Position numbers and translations under genes: made by a program
In this document: piece after piece, positions 35,097 through 46,977 of the stretch
Numbering within the stretch: the stretch's first letter is position 1
How the letters are laid out: the number at the start of each line of letters is the position of its first letter
The notes under the pieces: model-generated
Databases searched by the model: none
What the model saw: only the letters and a program-made list of their open reading frames with translations
What the model was told of the DNA's origin: nothing
Assembly: GCA_036250195.1 (NCBI GenBank)
Contig: JAVHZZ010000003.1
Span: 41,451,835 to 41,515,834, forward strand
Length of the DNA: 64,000 bases
Direction of reading: 5' to 3'
From: Mixophyes australis
Taxonomy: Eukaryota > Chordata > Amphibia > Anura > Limnodynastidae

Positions 35097-35520
35097 CTCA
35101 TATTTATCTTTACAACCATTTAAAACAATAAAAGGAAATAAAACATTGTTAACTCAAAACCTGGAAGACAAAGATCTATGTTTGCCCCGGGGATGCCCCT
35201 ATTTGGATGTAGTTCCTGCTGACCTTGCCCCGGATTCTGTGACGTGTATCACTGAGACAAAGGACAAAGGATAACACACAGTAAATTAATTCACTTCCCT
35301 GTGTTCCTCTTTCCAGTTATGGCTTTGGTGACACAGTTACATATATGCATTATGTAATTGTATATGTGCAGTTGAGTCCACTTCCATATTGTTTTAATGT
35401 ACTCCGCAGTGTGTGAGGAGCCAGTTTCTTGAATAAATTAATGTTCATTTGAATTAAGTCCGGATTTACTCCTGTTTGTGAAGAAAACAATATTTATGTT
35501 CATATAATACACAAATGATG

Positions 35521-35576
<56 letters not shown>

Positions 35577-35812
35577 CTCCTGCGAAACATGGTAAGTTTT
35601 GATATTGTTGCTTAATAATTATTTTTTAATGTTGTCATCACTTCAGTGTTTTTTATAGAATCGTGTGCATTACAAGGAATAATGGAAATTGTTATGAGGT
35701 GTAACCTGTGGCCTTGTGCCTCTGTATGGTTACAGAACTCGGCTGGGAATTATAATGTCCTTATAATTTAAAGTAGGGAATACATTATCCCATATATTAA
35801 CACTTAGAGTTA
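35097..35812. other. intergenic with (AT)n microsatellite
   Basis: An AT run occupies about 35524-35571. No coding similarity or transposon ends were recognised in the rest. Confidence 0.5.
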
Positions 35813-35993
35813 GATTTATCAAACCTTCTAAAAAGGAAAAGTGGAGGTGTTGCCCATAGCAACCAATCAAGTTCTGGCTATCATGTTATCATATTCTAGA
35901 ATGTACGAGTTAAATAATAGCTAGAATCTGAATGGTTGCTATGGGCAACACCTCCACTTTTCCCTTTTAGAAGGCTTGATAAATCTACCACTT
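35813..35993. mobile_element. palindromic MITE, family P cousin
   Basis: This inverted repeat has arms 'agatttatcaaaccttctaa' and 'ggaggtgttgcccatagcaa', closing with their complements at 35933-35990. It shares the CCAAT core 'agcaaccaatcaagttct' with family P but has different outer ends. Confidence 0.88.
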
Positions 35994-36845
35994 AGAGATA
36001 TTTGTATCTATCGGCGGTTACTTAAAACTGCTGATTCTCGGATTTAAGTGACTAATATATGGACTAAAGAGGATGTGAGGTGATGTGTTTTTTTAAATAA
36101 AAGATTACGGTGTTTGTCTTTTTATTTAACATAGTTTGTTTTCCCGGCGCACTACAGGTCCCAGTGGACCCTCAATGCTAGGGCGGGCTGGCTCTTATAG
36201 TTCTACCAGTGCCAGCATGCTCTGGCAGCCATGGTTCTCCCTCTGTGAATGTGCCACAATTACATCAACAGTCCCTTGCAGTACTTGTCCTACGTTTGCA
36301 GACCCTGTCCCTCCCCCATTACGCCTCTCATAGTAATACGAGTCATAAGTGGAAGATGCATACGAGTTTCCATCAGGATGAATGTGTACTTTTTTGTGTG
36401 CGTGCATGCACAGTACAGAGATGTGCATTTTATGCGAAATGTAAATGTACATGAGCTGTGAGATTTTCATTATAGTGTGTATGTTATTCTATTGTTTACT
36501 CACTGGGTTTATGTGTTTATTTGTATTGTAATAAAAGTGACTACAATTAGCACTTTAATTATTTGGGTAAAAAATATCTGAATCCTCCCTAATCATCAAA
36601 GACCCTAATGATAGGAACCAACGGCTTGCCATTAAAGCCCAGACGTGCTCTAGGCTATTATACCATTTTATATTCACTCTTGTGAGTCTAATTTTGCTTC
36701 TCTACCCTCTGGTTAACCTGCTACTTGGGCACTATGGCTACATTTTACCACTAGTAACTCTCTTCTCGTTTCTGATACCCAATCCCAGAGTCCCTGCAAG
36801 GTTTGCCTGTGCTGATCATTATCACACTTGATTCAAGCATTGTAA
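35994..36845. other. intergenic, no gene seen
   Basis: Short frames near 36136-36454 show no domain or family motif. 'ggcgcactacaggtcccagt' followed by 'ccagcatgctctggcagcca' is low-grade repeat-like. Nothing could be named. Confidence 0.35.
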
Positions 36846-37683
36846 TGTTGAAGTCAGCAAATTGGATAAAGTCATTTCAATTAAAGTCTAGCAAACTTGG
36901 TTGTCTTTGTCTGAAAAGATGCGTACGGTACGCATCAACGTACAAGGGCACGCTACGGCGTGAAAGGGCGTACGCATCCACTACACGTGGCAACAACAGT
37001 AATTGGTCTTTTACCATACATTTGCACAAACACGCATACTTATAAAATAGTACACATTAATGGTAGTTGCAACACATAGTCAGTTATGTCGAAATATAGT
37101 AGTATTTATATGTTATATCAGAGTTACATGCATATTAGTGAAATACACGGAACGGGTTAAAGGAATAACATCATGAGTGGTATCATAATGAACCTTATTA
37201 CATATCCTACTGTTTGGTTCACTCTGCGAGGGAATCGCAGAGTGCATACGCAAGTTATGAATGATAGGGAATTATGAACTACTTAAGACTAAGGAATCCT
37301 GGCGGGAAGAGCAGACCATACCCCCTGCAGAGATGACCCCCTCCTTTGGATTCCTTAGGATGAACCAGCCAATGATTGACAACCCCTTGGACATTCCTTA
37401 GACCCGGACCAATAGATGCAAGCTATACCATCTTCATTGTATTACTGCATTTGATTGTGTATATAAGCAGCAACTTGTGATCCAGAGTGCAGACATCTTG
37501 TCCCCAGACTTCAGGATTGAATGACTGCACTGGATCCAGAGCGCCTGCGATAAGTAACGGCTGTATTTACTATTACTTCGCTTGAGCATTTTATTCTACT
37601 TATTGCGAATAAATCTTTGTGCTTTGGAAACACAAATCGAGGTTCGACAATCGTTATTGGTTAGCGATAAAACGCACATAACA
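36846..37683 (+). mobile_element. solo LTR with 4-bp TSD
   Basis: The element is 838 bp, TGTTGAAG...ATAACA, with a 4-bp TSD GTAA (36842-36845, 37684-37687). It has a TATA box 'gtatataagcag' (about 37459), a polyadenylation signal AATAAA (37609) and 'tttgtgctttggaaacacaa' just after it. There is no gag, pol or env. A 4-bp TSD with TG...CA ends suits gamma-type endogenous retroviruses, though LTR class cannot be proven without internal sequence. Its first 356 bp match 63645-64000 with about eight substitutions and no indels. Confidence 0.9.
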
Positions 37684-37687
37684 GTAA

Positions 37688-38154
37688 GTACTGTAGATCA
37701 CCTTTATTAATGGTAAATTGATGATAAGACGCTATCTACACTTCTCCTTTCCTCTGCATCCCGAGATAAAATGCTAGAACTTCCTGAAGAAGTTGAACAT
37801 TCTTATCCCCTATACTATCCCATGTTGAACTCATAAACTTTCTCCGACCCATGCGATAACATCCTTCATATTATACGTTTGAACCAGCAGTGGAGAAGCA
37901 CTCTCAGATGAGATTCATAGAGCTAACTTAGAGCATAACTAAAACAGAAAAGGAAAAGTTGCTGCGAGATAAAGAGACAATAGAGGCTAGGAGAATGATA
38001 AGTATTCCAGATACAAGCCCCTATGGAGTGGCTTCTGATAGGCTTAGCTACTGGTTACAAGCTCAAGATTGTTCTGAATGAAGTCATCTTGAATAAGTTG
38101 AACATAGTTGGAGTTCTATTCCTCACTGCGTTACAGTGTGGGGCTATATTTACT
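37688..38154. other. intergenic, no feature seen
   Basis: No coding similarity, repeats or element ends were recognised. Confidence 0.4.
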
Positions 38155-38410
38155 TTACTAACAGTTATTTATATAGCAGCTACATATTACAAATTGCTTT
38201 AAAGTGAATATTTAATTTTTCACATCAGTCCCAGACCCAGTATGTCTTTGGAGTGTGGGAGGAAACTGGAACACTCGGAGGAAACCCCCACACATACGGG
38301 GGGTACAAACTCCACACAGATTGGGTTTGGGTCAGGACAAAGCCTATGACACCAGTGCTACTGTGGGAATACACTATTTTAGAAAGCAATGAAATAAATA
38401 ATGATGATGA
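38155..38410 (-). mobile_element. diverged V-core SINE remnant
   Basis: Minus-strand remnants of the V-type core ('gtatgtctttggagtgtggg', 'acaaactccacacagatt') flank an altered tail. The copy is much more diverged than the other SINEs. The tRNA head is unrecognisable, and a GATG run lies at the wrong end (38400-38413). Confidence 0.65.
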
Positions 38411-38829
38411 TGATATAAGATGAACGAAAATGAAGGACTGGAATTGAGGTGTGCGAGAGACGTTTCATCTCTGCCTTTGCTGGCTACACAGTTGGAGGCT
38501 ACTAAGAAAAAGTACAATTCCATTCCCACATAAAATATATATGACACCACCTACGAACCCATGCAATTTGCGATATAATCACCACTCCATCCCTTGGTGG
38601 TATAATAACTGTGATGCTCTACTGCCCCAGGAGAAATTAGTGCTCTTGACATCTCACCCCGCCCATGAGGAGATCACTGATTGGTGGTGATGTGCCCGCT
38701 ATCCAATCATTGCTCTTGAAACAGTTGGTGTGTTTGTGGTCCTTTAAAGTTGAACTACCTCTTGCAGAAATTATTTTACTACAGTACCTCTCCTCTGTTC
38801 GAATACTAAGGAAGATGAAGGTGACAAGG

Positions 38830-38879
38830 AGGACCAATCACAAGCCACAAACAAGAGATTGTGGCTTAGGATTGGTCCT
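38830..38879. repeat. 19-bp-stem hairpin
   Basis: Left arm 38830-38848 (AGGACCAATCACAAGCCAC) pairs with right arm 38861-38879 at 17 of 19 positions, with a 12-nt loop. Related 'tgattggtggtg' and 'atccaatcattgctctt' motifs lie at 38680-38710. It is probably a MITE core or a pair of CCAAT-containing arms. Confidence 0.75.
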
Positions 38880-39260
38880 GCTCACACGCCTCATTCACAA
38901 CCCTTTTAAGATTGCAAACTAAATTAATTTGCCATTTCTGTATTATGGTAGGATAGATCCCAACGCTTGACAATAGGTTCCAGGGACACTTTTCTACTGA
39001 GATAATCCACAATACTCGCTCAGTGGACCTTGGAACACAACAATCCCTATCTTGCCACCTATGTTGGGTTTGACTTATAAAGCTCAGAGAACAGGGAGAA
39101 ATGGTTATGTCTAAAAAAAAGAATAATGTGATTTTGCCATTATTGACATTTCATGGGAGAAATCTTTAAAAGCTGGAACTGTGCTGGAAATTAGGTACTG
39201 TTGGAAAATGCTCCCGATTGTAAAAGGCTGAAGAGTATGCTGGCACTATATAAATAAATG
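38880..39260. other. no gene seen; ends in LINE-type tail
   Basis: The last 70 bp ('cgattgtaaaaggctgaaga', 'ctggcactatataaataaat') are an L2/CR1-type tail, plus strand. No motif was recognised upstream of it. Confidence 0.5.
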
Positions 39261-39559
39261 CAGACTTGCCAACTTTGTTCTGTAACCCTCCGGGGCATCG
39301 GGAGGGGAGATGAAGTGTGACTAAGGACGGGGGCAGGGCGCAGCCATTCGCATCACTTTGGCCAAACCCCCATGATGAAATGACGCAATCACGTCAATTT
39401 GTTGAGTTGGTCGGGGTCACCATGACACAATTCGTGTCATGGCGGCCCCCATTCTACCCACTTCATTTGGAGGGCATGGTGCAGGAGAATGGCCTCTCCC
39501 AGGAGACCTACCTGAAATTCGTGAGCCTCACGGAAACTCAATGAGAGTGGGCAAGTATG
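39261..39559. mobile_element. CATACTT-type MITE, copy 2 (diverged)
   Basis: Ends 'cagacttgccaacttt' and, at the right, 'gtgggcaagtatg' are inverted relative to each other. They match the TIRs of 40978-41264. It interrupts or abuts the LINE tail at 39260. No TSD is visible. Confidence 0.7.
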
Positions 39560-39589
39560 AAGCACTTACCCTTCTCTATCAAACCATTG

Positions 39590-39738
39590 TCCCATAGATT
39601 GTAAGCTTGGAGCAGGGCCCTCTTACCTCTCTGTCTGTATGTATTACCCAGCATTGTTTTATTACTGTTTGTTCCCAATTGTAAAGGGCTACGGAATCTG
39701 CTGGCGCTATATAAATAAATGATGATGATGAATAAATT
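39590..39738 (+). mobile_element. L2/CR1-type LINE 3' tail
   Basis: The sequence runs 'agattgtaagcttggagcag', 'ttgtaaagggctacggaatc', 'tgctggcgctatataaataa' and then GATG repeats: a complete LINE 3' terminus without upstream ORF. Confidence 0.85.
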
Positions 39739-39746
39739 ATAATAAT

Positions 39747-39863
39747 CATCATCATCAGCTATTTAAATAGTGCCACTAATTCCGCAGCACTGTACAGAGA
39801 ACTCTCTCACATCAGTCCCTGCCCATTGGAGCTTACAGTCTAAATTCCCTAACACACAGACAC

Positions 39864-39894
<31 letters not shown>

Positions 39895-40089
39895 CACTTA
39901 GGTCAATTTAATAGTAGACAATTAACCTACTAGTATGTTTTTGGAGTGTGGGAGGAAACCGGAGCACCCAGAGGAAACCCACACAAGCATGGGGAGAACA
40001 TACAAACTCGACACAGATAAGGGCATGGTCGGGAATTGAACCCCAGTGCTGTGAGGCAGAAGTATTAACCACTAAGCCACCGTGCTGCC
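39747..40089 (-). mobile_element. V-SINE-like SINE, complete
   Basis: This minus-strand copy runs from a CATC-type tail to 'taagccaccgtgctgcc'. It contains a (GA)n run at 39869-39893 in the variable region. It lies tail-to-tail with the LINE tail at 39590-39738. Confidence 0.9.
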
Positions 40090-40094
40090 CTTTT

Positions 40095-40270
40095 TAATAA
40101 TAATGATAATAATGATGATAATACTAACAACCACAAAAATAATAATAATGATAATAAAAATAATAACAAAAGCAAGAACAATAACAATAACAATAACACT
40201 AATATAATAATAACAAGAAGACTAATAAAAACAATAAGAATTATAATAATTGTAATAGTAATAAATAACA
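40095..40270. repeat. degenerate AAT-rich low-complexity tract
   Basis: Imperfect AAT/AAC/GATAAT units follow the SINE. Frames through it are Leu/Ile/Val-rich and meaningless. Confidence 0.9.
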
Positions 40271-40957
40271 ATTCTGCTATGTGAACATGAACTTGCACTG
40301 CAGACGGCAAATGACCTGGTACATCCAGTTGGGTTGCTGCAGAGTTAATAAAGAGCTACAGACCACTGGGCAATCTCTAGACTTAAAGGTAAATAAATAC
40401 ACAGCCCTGTTTCCCATGTAAGGTTAGCAGCAGAGGCCAGACACAGCTGCTCTGTGTAAGATTAATAACCGATGGGTACAATGTGTAAATGAACGTGATA
40501 TTGCTCATTTATGGCAGTTCAGAGACCTGTGCGAGCGCTGACCCTGCAGTAATAATATTCTCACACCGCCTATACTGTGAAAACACAAATAACAGCGAGA
40601 CGCGGCGCGATGTGGAACTAATTCACAACAGTTTTCTGACAGCTATAAAAACGCTGGAGCTGAAGTTTTAAAAAATAAGTAATGAAGCTATAAAAGAAGT
40701 GTTCAGGAGCAAAGTGCTGATGGAAAACAGCGGATCAGCTTCACGGCTACAAAACACAGAAATTATAATATCTAATTGGCACTATTAACCCTTTGCCATC
40801 AAGCGGATTGTACTTATAAATGACAACATGTACATAAATGTATTTTCATGCACTCTGGTTCCAGTCACAAAAATGGCTGCTTACAGCGGATCTTATTTAC
40901 GAAGCGCATAGCATGTGTACTGCAAACCGCCTGGGTTTTACGCTGACATACCTAGGT
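40271..40957. other. intergenic, no gene seen
   Basis: No domain-bearing frame, transposon ends or tandem repeats were recognised. Confidence 0.4.
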
Positions 40958-40977
40958 CAGTGATGGGCAAGAGACGG

Positions 40978-41264
40978 CATACTTACCAACTTTTGAAAGT
41001 TGGCTTCCGGGAGTCTGCCGGGGGAGGTGGGTGTGATGGGGGGGCTGGGCTCCAAAATTTGCGCCATTTTGGACCCGCGGCATTTTACAGCAGGGGGCGG
41101 GGCCAAATGCCGCGATTCACCGGACCTAATTCTGCCCACTTCACTAGGAAGTGGGCAGTGAAGTGGGCAGGTGCGGGAGATTGCCAGACTCTCCCGGGAG
41201 TCCGTTAGACTCTCGCGAAATGCGGGAGTCTCCCCCGGACATTCTGGGAGAGTTGGCAAGTATG
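40978..41264. mobile_element. CATACTT-type MITE with 8-bp TSD
   Basis: Its TIR-like ends are CATACTTACCAAC and, inverted, CATACTTGCCAAC. The interior is rich in 'cgggagtc', 'ctcgcgaaatgcgggagtct' and similar. The flanking 8-mers AGAGACGG (40970-40977) and AAAGACGG (41265-41272) match at 7 of 8, pointing to hAT. It split an older 'cagtgatgggcaa...ccctcaggg' repeat whose relative lies at 12456. Confidence 0.78.
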
Positions 41265-41272
41265 AAAGACGG

Positions 41273-41790
41273 CCCTCAGGGACTCCACCTGCGGCCCCCA
41301 GCTCCACCCTGCTTTATTGGCAGATTTGTTTGTGATAGCTGGTAACACATGTCTATAGTACATTAAAGTGCCCGCTGATGTGTTATTACAGGTAGATGTC
41401 TCTTTCTTTGATTAAATGTATTGTTTTAACTTATTATTATTATTACATTAAATGCTTGTAGAAAACACTTCTCTGCCAAAGTGAACATGAGCAGCCTGAG
41501 TCGTTAAGGAACGCATCTGACGATCTAGTGAGTATTGTCCGCCACAAATGCACATGTTCAGAACCGGACGTTACGCCACAGAATGCCGCCACAGCCATCT
41601 TTGAGCGCAAATGGCACTTACTACAACCTACGATTTCGGGGAGGGAACGAGGTGGGGAATGGGCGGATGCACGTAGGCAATGTACAGTAAGGGCGTCCCC
41701 GTGCGCCCACGTCCATGTTAGACTCAGGCACACACAGAAGTACGCTGGTTTTCTACCGTATCTCTTGCCTCAGCTAGAGGTCTAGTAGAA
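41273..41790. other. flanks with dispersed repeat copy 2
   Basis: 41273-41460 resembles 12480-12615 ('cacctgcggcccc', 'gattaaatgtattgtt'). 41500-41740 is the second copy of the dispersed repeat seen at 675-890 ('gagcgcaaatggcacttact', 'gggaatgggcggatgcacg'). Confidence 0.5.
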
Positions 41791-41884
41791 GTCCTGAGCA
41801 GGGCTGCCAAGAGGAATTCAGGGCCCGGGTACAACAAATTCATGGGTCCCCCCTCATAGTCGAGTAAGCCCCAAAAATTAAGCC

Positions 41885-42120
41885 TAATGGCGGCGCAAAA
41901 AAATTAGAGGTGTGGTCATGCATTCAGGGGAGTGGCAATGCGCCGTTGGGGCGTAGCTAGCCTAACAGCGGTGCAAAATTTTTTGGGGGGTGTGGTCATA
42001 CATTTGGGGCGTGGCAATGCACCGTTGGGGCGTGGCTAGCCTAACAGCGGTGCAAATATTTTGGGGTGTGTGGTCATACATTTGGGGCGTGGCAATGCGC
42101 CATTGGGGCATGGCTAGCAC
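41885..42120. repeat. about 75-bp tandem repeat, three units
   Basis: Each unit contains 'tgtggtcatacatttggggc', 'gtggcaatgc', 'cgttggggcgtggctagcct' and 'aacagcggtgcaaa'. There are three diverged units inside the hAT at 41799-43802. Confidence 0.9.
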
Positions 42121-42739
42121 ATCAAAATCACTAGGTCCTGAATTCACCAGAGCGTCACATATGTCCCAGCACTCCTGACTTTTAAGACATCTACCACCAC
42201 AGTGTATTATACAAAGAATGCAGTGTGTACACAAACAGTTTAGTCTTGGCCTGCACCTTACATTGGGAACGACACTCACCAAAAATTCCCATTGTCCCTA
42301 CTAGAATCACAACATTTCACACACTCTGCTGCTCTCTCCTACCTGTTCTTATCACTTTCACCACCTGTAGCTGCTGGTTTCTTTAGTTGCGGCTTTGTCT
42401 GGATCCTGGAATGTTGAAGGACCTATTTGGGGAAAAAAATGGCTACATTTAGAAAATTACAGCCAGACGCAGCGTTAAATCAATAGCACCCACAATTAAT
42501 AATTAGGCCTTCCTCCAGCCCCAACATTAAAATAATAGTATTCACATTTAATAAATAAACCTATTTCCCTTCCTGCAAACAGCCTAGCAATACCTATTTC
42601 CCGCGACCATCACTGCCATTAATAAATTCATAGTCACATTTAATAAATAGACCTCATTCTCCCTAAACTCACCCCCATATTCAATAGCCCCCAAACCACC
42701 CCATCTTAAATTAAAAGTCCCCACTATTAAATGTGCCTC

Positions 42740-43350
42740 TCCCCTTTAATTTAAACTCTGTGCTTCTCTCCCCTTTTTTATTTATTCTGTTTCTCTCCCC
42801 TTTTAATTTTAACTCTGTGCTTCTCTCCTTTTTTATTTATTCTGTTTCTCTCCCCTTTTTATTTTAACTCTGTGCTTCTCTCCCTTTTTATTTATTCTGT
42901 GTTTCTCTCCCCCTTTTTAACTATTCTGTTTCTCTCCCCTTTTTTATTTATTGTTTCTCTCCTTTTTTATTTATTGTTTCTCTCCCCTTTTTTATTTATT
43001 GTTTCTCTCCCCTTTTTTATTTATTGTTTCTCTCCTTTTTTTATTTATTGTTTCTCTCCCCTTTTTTATTTATTGTTTCTCTCCCCTTTTTTATTTATTG
43101 TTTCTCCCCTTTTTTATTTATTGTTTCTCTCCCCTTTTTTTATTTATTGTGTCTCTCCCCTTTTTTATTTATTGTTTCTCTCCTTTTTTATTTATTGTTT
43201 CTCTCCCCTTTTTTATTTATTGTTTCTCTCCTTTTTTATTTATTGTGTCTCTCCCCTTTTTTATTTATTGTTTCTCTCCCCTTTTTTATTTATTGTTTCT
43301 CTCCCCTTTTTTATTTATTGTTTCTCTCTACTTTTTTATTTATTCTCAGC
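42740..43350. repeat. about 25-bp pyrimidine-rich VNTR
   Basis: About twenty-odd units of 'tctctccccttttttattta' plus 'ttgtt', with early units using 'attctgtgcttctctccc'. The Phe/Ile/Ser-rich frames here are repeat artefacts. Confidence 0.95.
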
Positions 43351-43810
43351 CTCTCTCCCCCGTTGTTTTACTCCCCCTTCTTTATAGCACTGTCCCTTTC
43401 CTCCCCTTGCCTCTCCGTTTCTTTACTTACCTCCTGTCAGCTTCTCTCTTTTTCTCTTCTTCTCTTCTGTCTTCTCTTCTTTCTTCTAGCTGTGTCTTTT
43501 CTGGCGCTCCTCACTGACTGACGGGCGTGACTTGATGACGTCACGCCTGGCAGTCAGTGTGAATGGAGAAGAGGAGAGGAGGGACGCGGCGCCGCGGTCA
43601 CGTGAGTATTTTTTTTTTTTCTTGTTTTGTTTTATTGTTCCAGCTCCCCCCACCAACGAACCGAATTGACCCCCCGCCCACTGCGGAGAAAAAAAAAAAA
43701 CATAATAAAAAGCAAGATAAAAAAAAATAAAAAAATTAAAAATTAGAACCGAGGGCCCGGGTAAAATGTACCCGCTCCCCCCCCCCCCTCTCGGCGGCCC
43801 TGGTCCTGAG

Positions 43811-44321
43811 TCCTAGTGATGTCAGTATCATATGCTGCTATAACATGTGTCTGCAATCAGGAGCAGCTGTAACAATGTCTGTTATGCACAGTAGAAATGA
43901 AATACACCCTAATAAATGGTTTTGAAGAAATACATTTATTTTTTTTTAAATTTCCATGTATATTCATAAATGACTATAATATTGACAGGTAACATTAATT
44001 GAATATATATATTTTTTCTGTGCGCTCTTATGAAGTAATGTTATATTCCACATAGGTATTGTACGTATCCTGCAGTGTCTGGTCTAGTACAGCAGAATGA
44101 ACCTACACACGTAGTTATCAACACACGTATCTTGAGATCCGTTCCTTGTTGACTTCAGGAGTATGCAGAGACTAGTTACATGCAGTTGCGCTCGGTATGT
44201 GTCTTTATGACTCATGCCCAAAATGTGCAAAATCTAAGACCCACTCTGAGCCAGCTCAGAGGTGCTGCGAAATTCCAGTGTTTCTGCAGACGTTTTTCTT
44301 CCTGGTGCTAAACAAGAAACA
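43811..44321. other. intergenic, no gene seen
   Basis: AT-rich complex sequence. No motif recognised. Confidence 0.4.
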
Positions 44322-44339
44322 CTTCTAACTAAGGATGAG

Positions 44340-44520
44340 CGGGCTCGGATTTCTCTAATCCGAGCCCACCAGAACAGTGCGGATCCGAGCACCATTCGGG
44401 TATTTCCAGCGCCAAAAAAATGAAACTGAGGCTCTGACGTCCGAGTCTCGCGTCGGATCTCGCGAGACTCGGATTGCATAAATTCCCCGCTCGCGCCCGG
44501 CATCTTCAGTCGGGCTCAGA
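44340..44520 (+). promoter_or_regulatory. family-1 promoter-like terminus with TCTCGCGAGA
   Basis: An exact TCTCGCGAGA at 44458-44467 is followed about ten bases on by a TATA-like 'gcataaattcc', then 'cggcatcttc'. Outward lie 'ggctcggatttctctaatcc' type inversions. The layout equals that at the right end of the intact element. Confidence 0.65.
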
Positions 44521-45019
44521 TCATTGAAGAGGGAGGTTATAGGTTTAGTGGTGCTCCGTCCTGTGTCCTGTCACTCTGTCCTGCTTAATATCCAGTGGTT
44601 ACTTGGTCCTGTGCTCTGTCCTACTGATCAGTCCAGTGGTTATTTTTTCCAGTGCTCTGTCCTGCTGAGTGCAGTGGTGCTCTTGTCCTGTGCTCTGTCC
44701 TGCTGAATCCAGTGGTGCTGCCTGTGTCCTGTGCTCTGTTCTGCTAAGGGCATTGTCATTTATAAATTATTCAAAAGTTATAAAAAAAAATAATTATAAA
44801 ATAATTATAAAAAAATAATTGAAAAAAAAGATAAAAAAATTATTTAAAAAATACTAGGTACTGCTATTTCAAAGTCAAACTACGTTCACTGTTGCTGCTG
44901 TACCAAAAAATATAAGGTACTGCTATTTCAAAGTCAAACTACGTTCACTGTTGCTGCTGTACCAAAAAATAATAAGTACTGCTGTTTACTATTTATTTAT
45001 TTATATACTGTTCATTATT

Positions 45020-45660
45020 TCTGTAGTTCCAAAAAATAGGAACTGCCAGTTCTATTACTACGGTCATTGTTTGTGTAGTTCCCAAAAAATAGAAACTGCC
45101 AGTTCTATTACTACGGTCATTGTTTGTGTAGTTCCAAAAAATAGGAACTGCCAGTTCTATTACTACGGTCATTGTTTGTGTAGTTCCCAAAAAATAGGAA
45201 CTGCCAGTTCTGTTACTACGGTCATTGTTTGTGTAGTTCCAAAAAATAGGAACTGCCAGTTCTATTACTACGGTCATTGTTTGTGTAGTTCCCAAAAAAT
45301 AGCAACTGCCAGTTCTATTACTACGGTCATTGTTTGTGTAGTTCCAAAAAATAGGAACTGCCAGTTCTATTACTACGGTCATTGTTTGTGTAGTTCCAAA
45401 AAATAGGAACTGCCAGTTCTATTACTACATTCATTCTTTCTGTAGTTCCAAAAAATAGGAACTGCCAGTTCTATTACTACGTTCATTCTTTCTGTAGTTC
45501 CCAAAAAAGAGGAACTGCCATTTCTATTACTACGTTCTTTGTTTGTGTAGTTCCAAAAAAGAGGAACTGACATTTCTATTACTATGTTCTTTGTTTTTAT
45601 AGTTCCAAAAAAGAGGAACTGCCATTTCTAATACTATGTTCTTTGTTTTTATCTGTGCAG
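45020..45660. repeat. 52/53-bp minisatellite in hAT copy B
   Basis: About twelve units of 'gttccaaaaaataggaactg' plus 'ccagttctattactacggtc' plus 'attgtttgtgta'. Each unit contains a small inverted repeat (agttcc...ggaact). The last four units diverge ('gaggaactgccatttc'). A single relative, 'tgcagttcctattttttggg', sits at 2335 in copy A, so this is amplified native sequence. Confidence 0.95.
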
Positions 45661-45691
45661 TGGAATTCAGACCAGTTGAGGGTGATATATT

Positions 45692-45725
45692 GTGGCCCCG
45701 GTACCAAATTGGGTACCGGGGCCAC
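45692..45725. repeat. 34-bp KpnI-centred palindrome
   Basis: GTGGCCCCGGTACC arms around AAATTG. A second copy with one mismatch lies at 45930-45963 in the same element. Confidence 0.9.
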
Positions 45726-46304
45726 TCCACTACGCAGTCCAGATAGATGCGTATCAGATATTAAAAAACGTTGACTGTTGCCTCCAAATCCAAAATTAAT
45801 GAAAATGACCTGTCATCGTCAAAAACAAGAGGTATTGACGCGCTCGAACTACACCCTGTATATGCTGCAGAGGATGTAGGAGCAGGCAGCTGTGCAGTGG
45901 AATTGAGACCATTTGAAGGCAGAGGTATTGTGGCCCCGGTACCAAATTGGGTACCGGGCCCACTCCACTACGCAGTCCAGAAAGCTACCTCGGTGCAACG
46001 TTTTGGACTAAAAACAATATTGTGAGGTGTTCAGAATAGACTGGAAATTAGTGGAAATGATTGTTATTGAATGTTATTGAGGTTAATAATAGCGTAGGAG
46101 TGGAAAACAACCAAAAAACAGGATTTTAGCGCTTTTTATGCTTTTTAAAAAAAAAAACACAACCCAAAACCCGAAATCAGAACCAAAACCTTTCGTCAGG
46201 TGTTTTGGCAAAACAAATCAGAACCCAAAACCTCAAGCTAATCAGAACCCAAAACCCAAAACCCAAAACACTAAAAGTGCCCGGTGCACACCCTTACTTC
46301 TAAC

Positions 46305-46977
46305 AAAGCAACTGCGCCCACTCTCCAAAACTACACTCATTAGTGCAAGGAACACTTCTCCCAACTCTTTCCATTGACTGGTACAAATTTCTGCTCCTTC
46401 TATCTGGTTTGGAGGAAATCTAGGCTTACATTGCTCTCTATCGATGATATGGTCCTTTACTCCAGCAGTGGAAACTTTCTTCTCTCACGACTTCCAAATA
46501 TGTGAGGTAGGAATGCAAAATAGGAATCCCCACTGAATTCCTACATGGGAAATCCTTAAGGAAAGGGTGAGTGGAATATTAGCAGTCTATTTATCTAATA
46601 GCGACAGTATGAAAGGATTCCTCTCACCTCTTATGTCGCCAATACAGAATGTTTCTCCGCGCTCTTTTTCAATACCCTTTGCCGGTGCATCGAAGCGATG
46701 CTCAGGTTATCGCCGTCGACAATCTTCACCGGCCAGGGGGCTTTGATATTCGCAGATTTAGGGCTTTTCACTGTTTGACAAACATATATATAAATATTGT
46801 TTTTGTGAGAAAAAAATGCTTCAATAAACATTGATATAAATCAAAGTAGGTGCGATGAAGCCTAAAGTGAATCAATGTGACTGTTATTACTCTCCACCAA
46901 CTCATCATCATAATCATTGAAACATGAAAATTACACAGGTTCAGTGGTTAAATAAATCCAGGTAAGATAAAGACTAA
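46305..46977. other. no gene seen; GC-rich island near 46680-46760
   Basis: A short GC-rich block ('ggttatcgccgtcgacaatc', 'ttcaccggccaggggg') sits in AT-rich DNA next to 'agcagtctatttatctaata', which resembles the GTCTATTTA ends of the 12616 element. It is likely part of a degraded MITE. Confidence 0.4.

Larger units (their letters stand above)
41799..43802. mobile_element. CAGGGCTGCC-type hAT with two VNTRs
   Basis: The element is 2,004 bp with a perfect 8-bp TSD GTCCTGAG (41791-41798, 43803-43810). Its ends are CAGGGCTGCCAAGAG and, inverted, CAGGGCCGCCGAGAG, followed inward by 'gggcccgggta' on both sides. It contains two separate tandem arrays and no transposase. Homopolymers near 43780 are assembly-sensitive. 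Confidence 0.93.
44330..46296 (+). mobile_element. non-autonomous hAT, family 1 (copy B)
   Basis: The element is 1,967 bp with a perfect 8-bp TSD CTTCTAAC (44322-44329, 46297-46304). Its ends are TAAGGATGAGC and, inverted, TAAGGGTGTGC. It is similar in size and termini to copy A (1236-3217) but lies in the opposite orientation and has a different internal array. It has two KpnI palindromes, a private 52-bp repeat and essentially no transposase coding sequence. Confidence 0.94.

Noticed and set aside
42872..43521. Phe/Ile/Ser-rich frames resembling transmembrane segments
   Set aside because: Pyrimidine-rich 25-bp VNTR inside a hAT; no unique coding sequence.
46649..46834. Bacterial-looking GC-rich segment as contamination
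   Set aside because: Only about 80 bp are GC-rich, no gene-length frame exists, and the edges resemble MITE ends.
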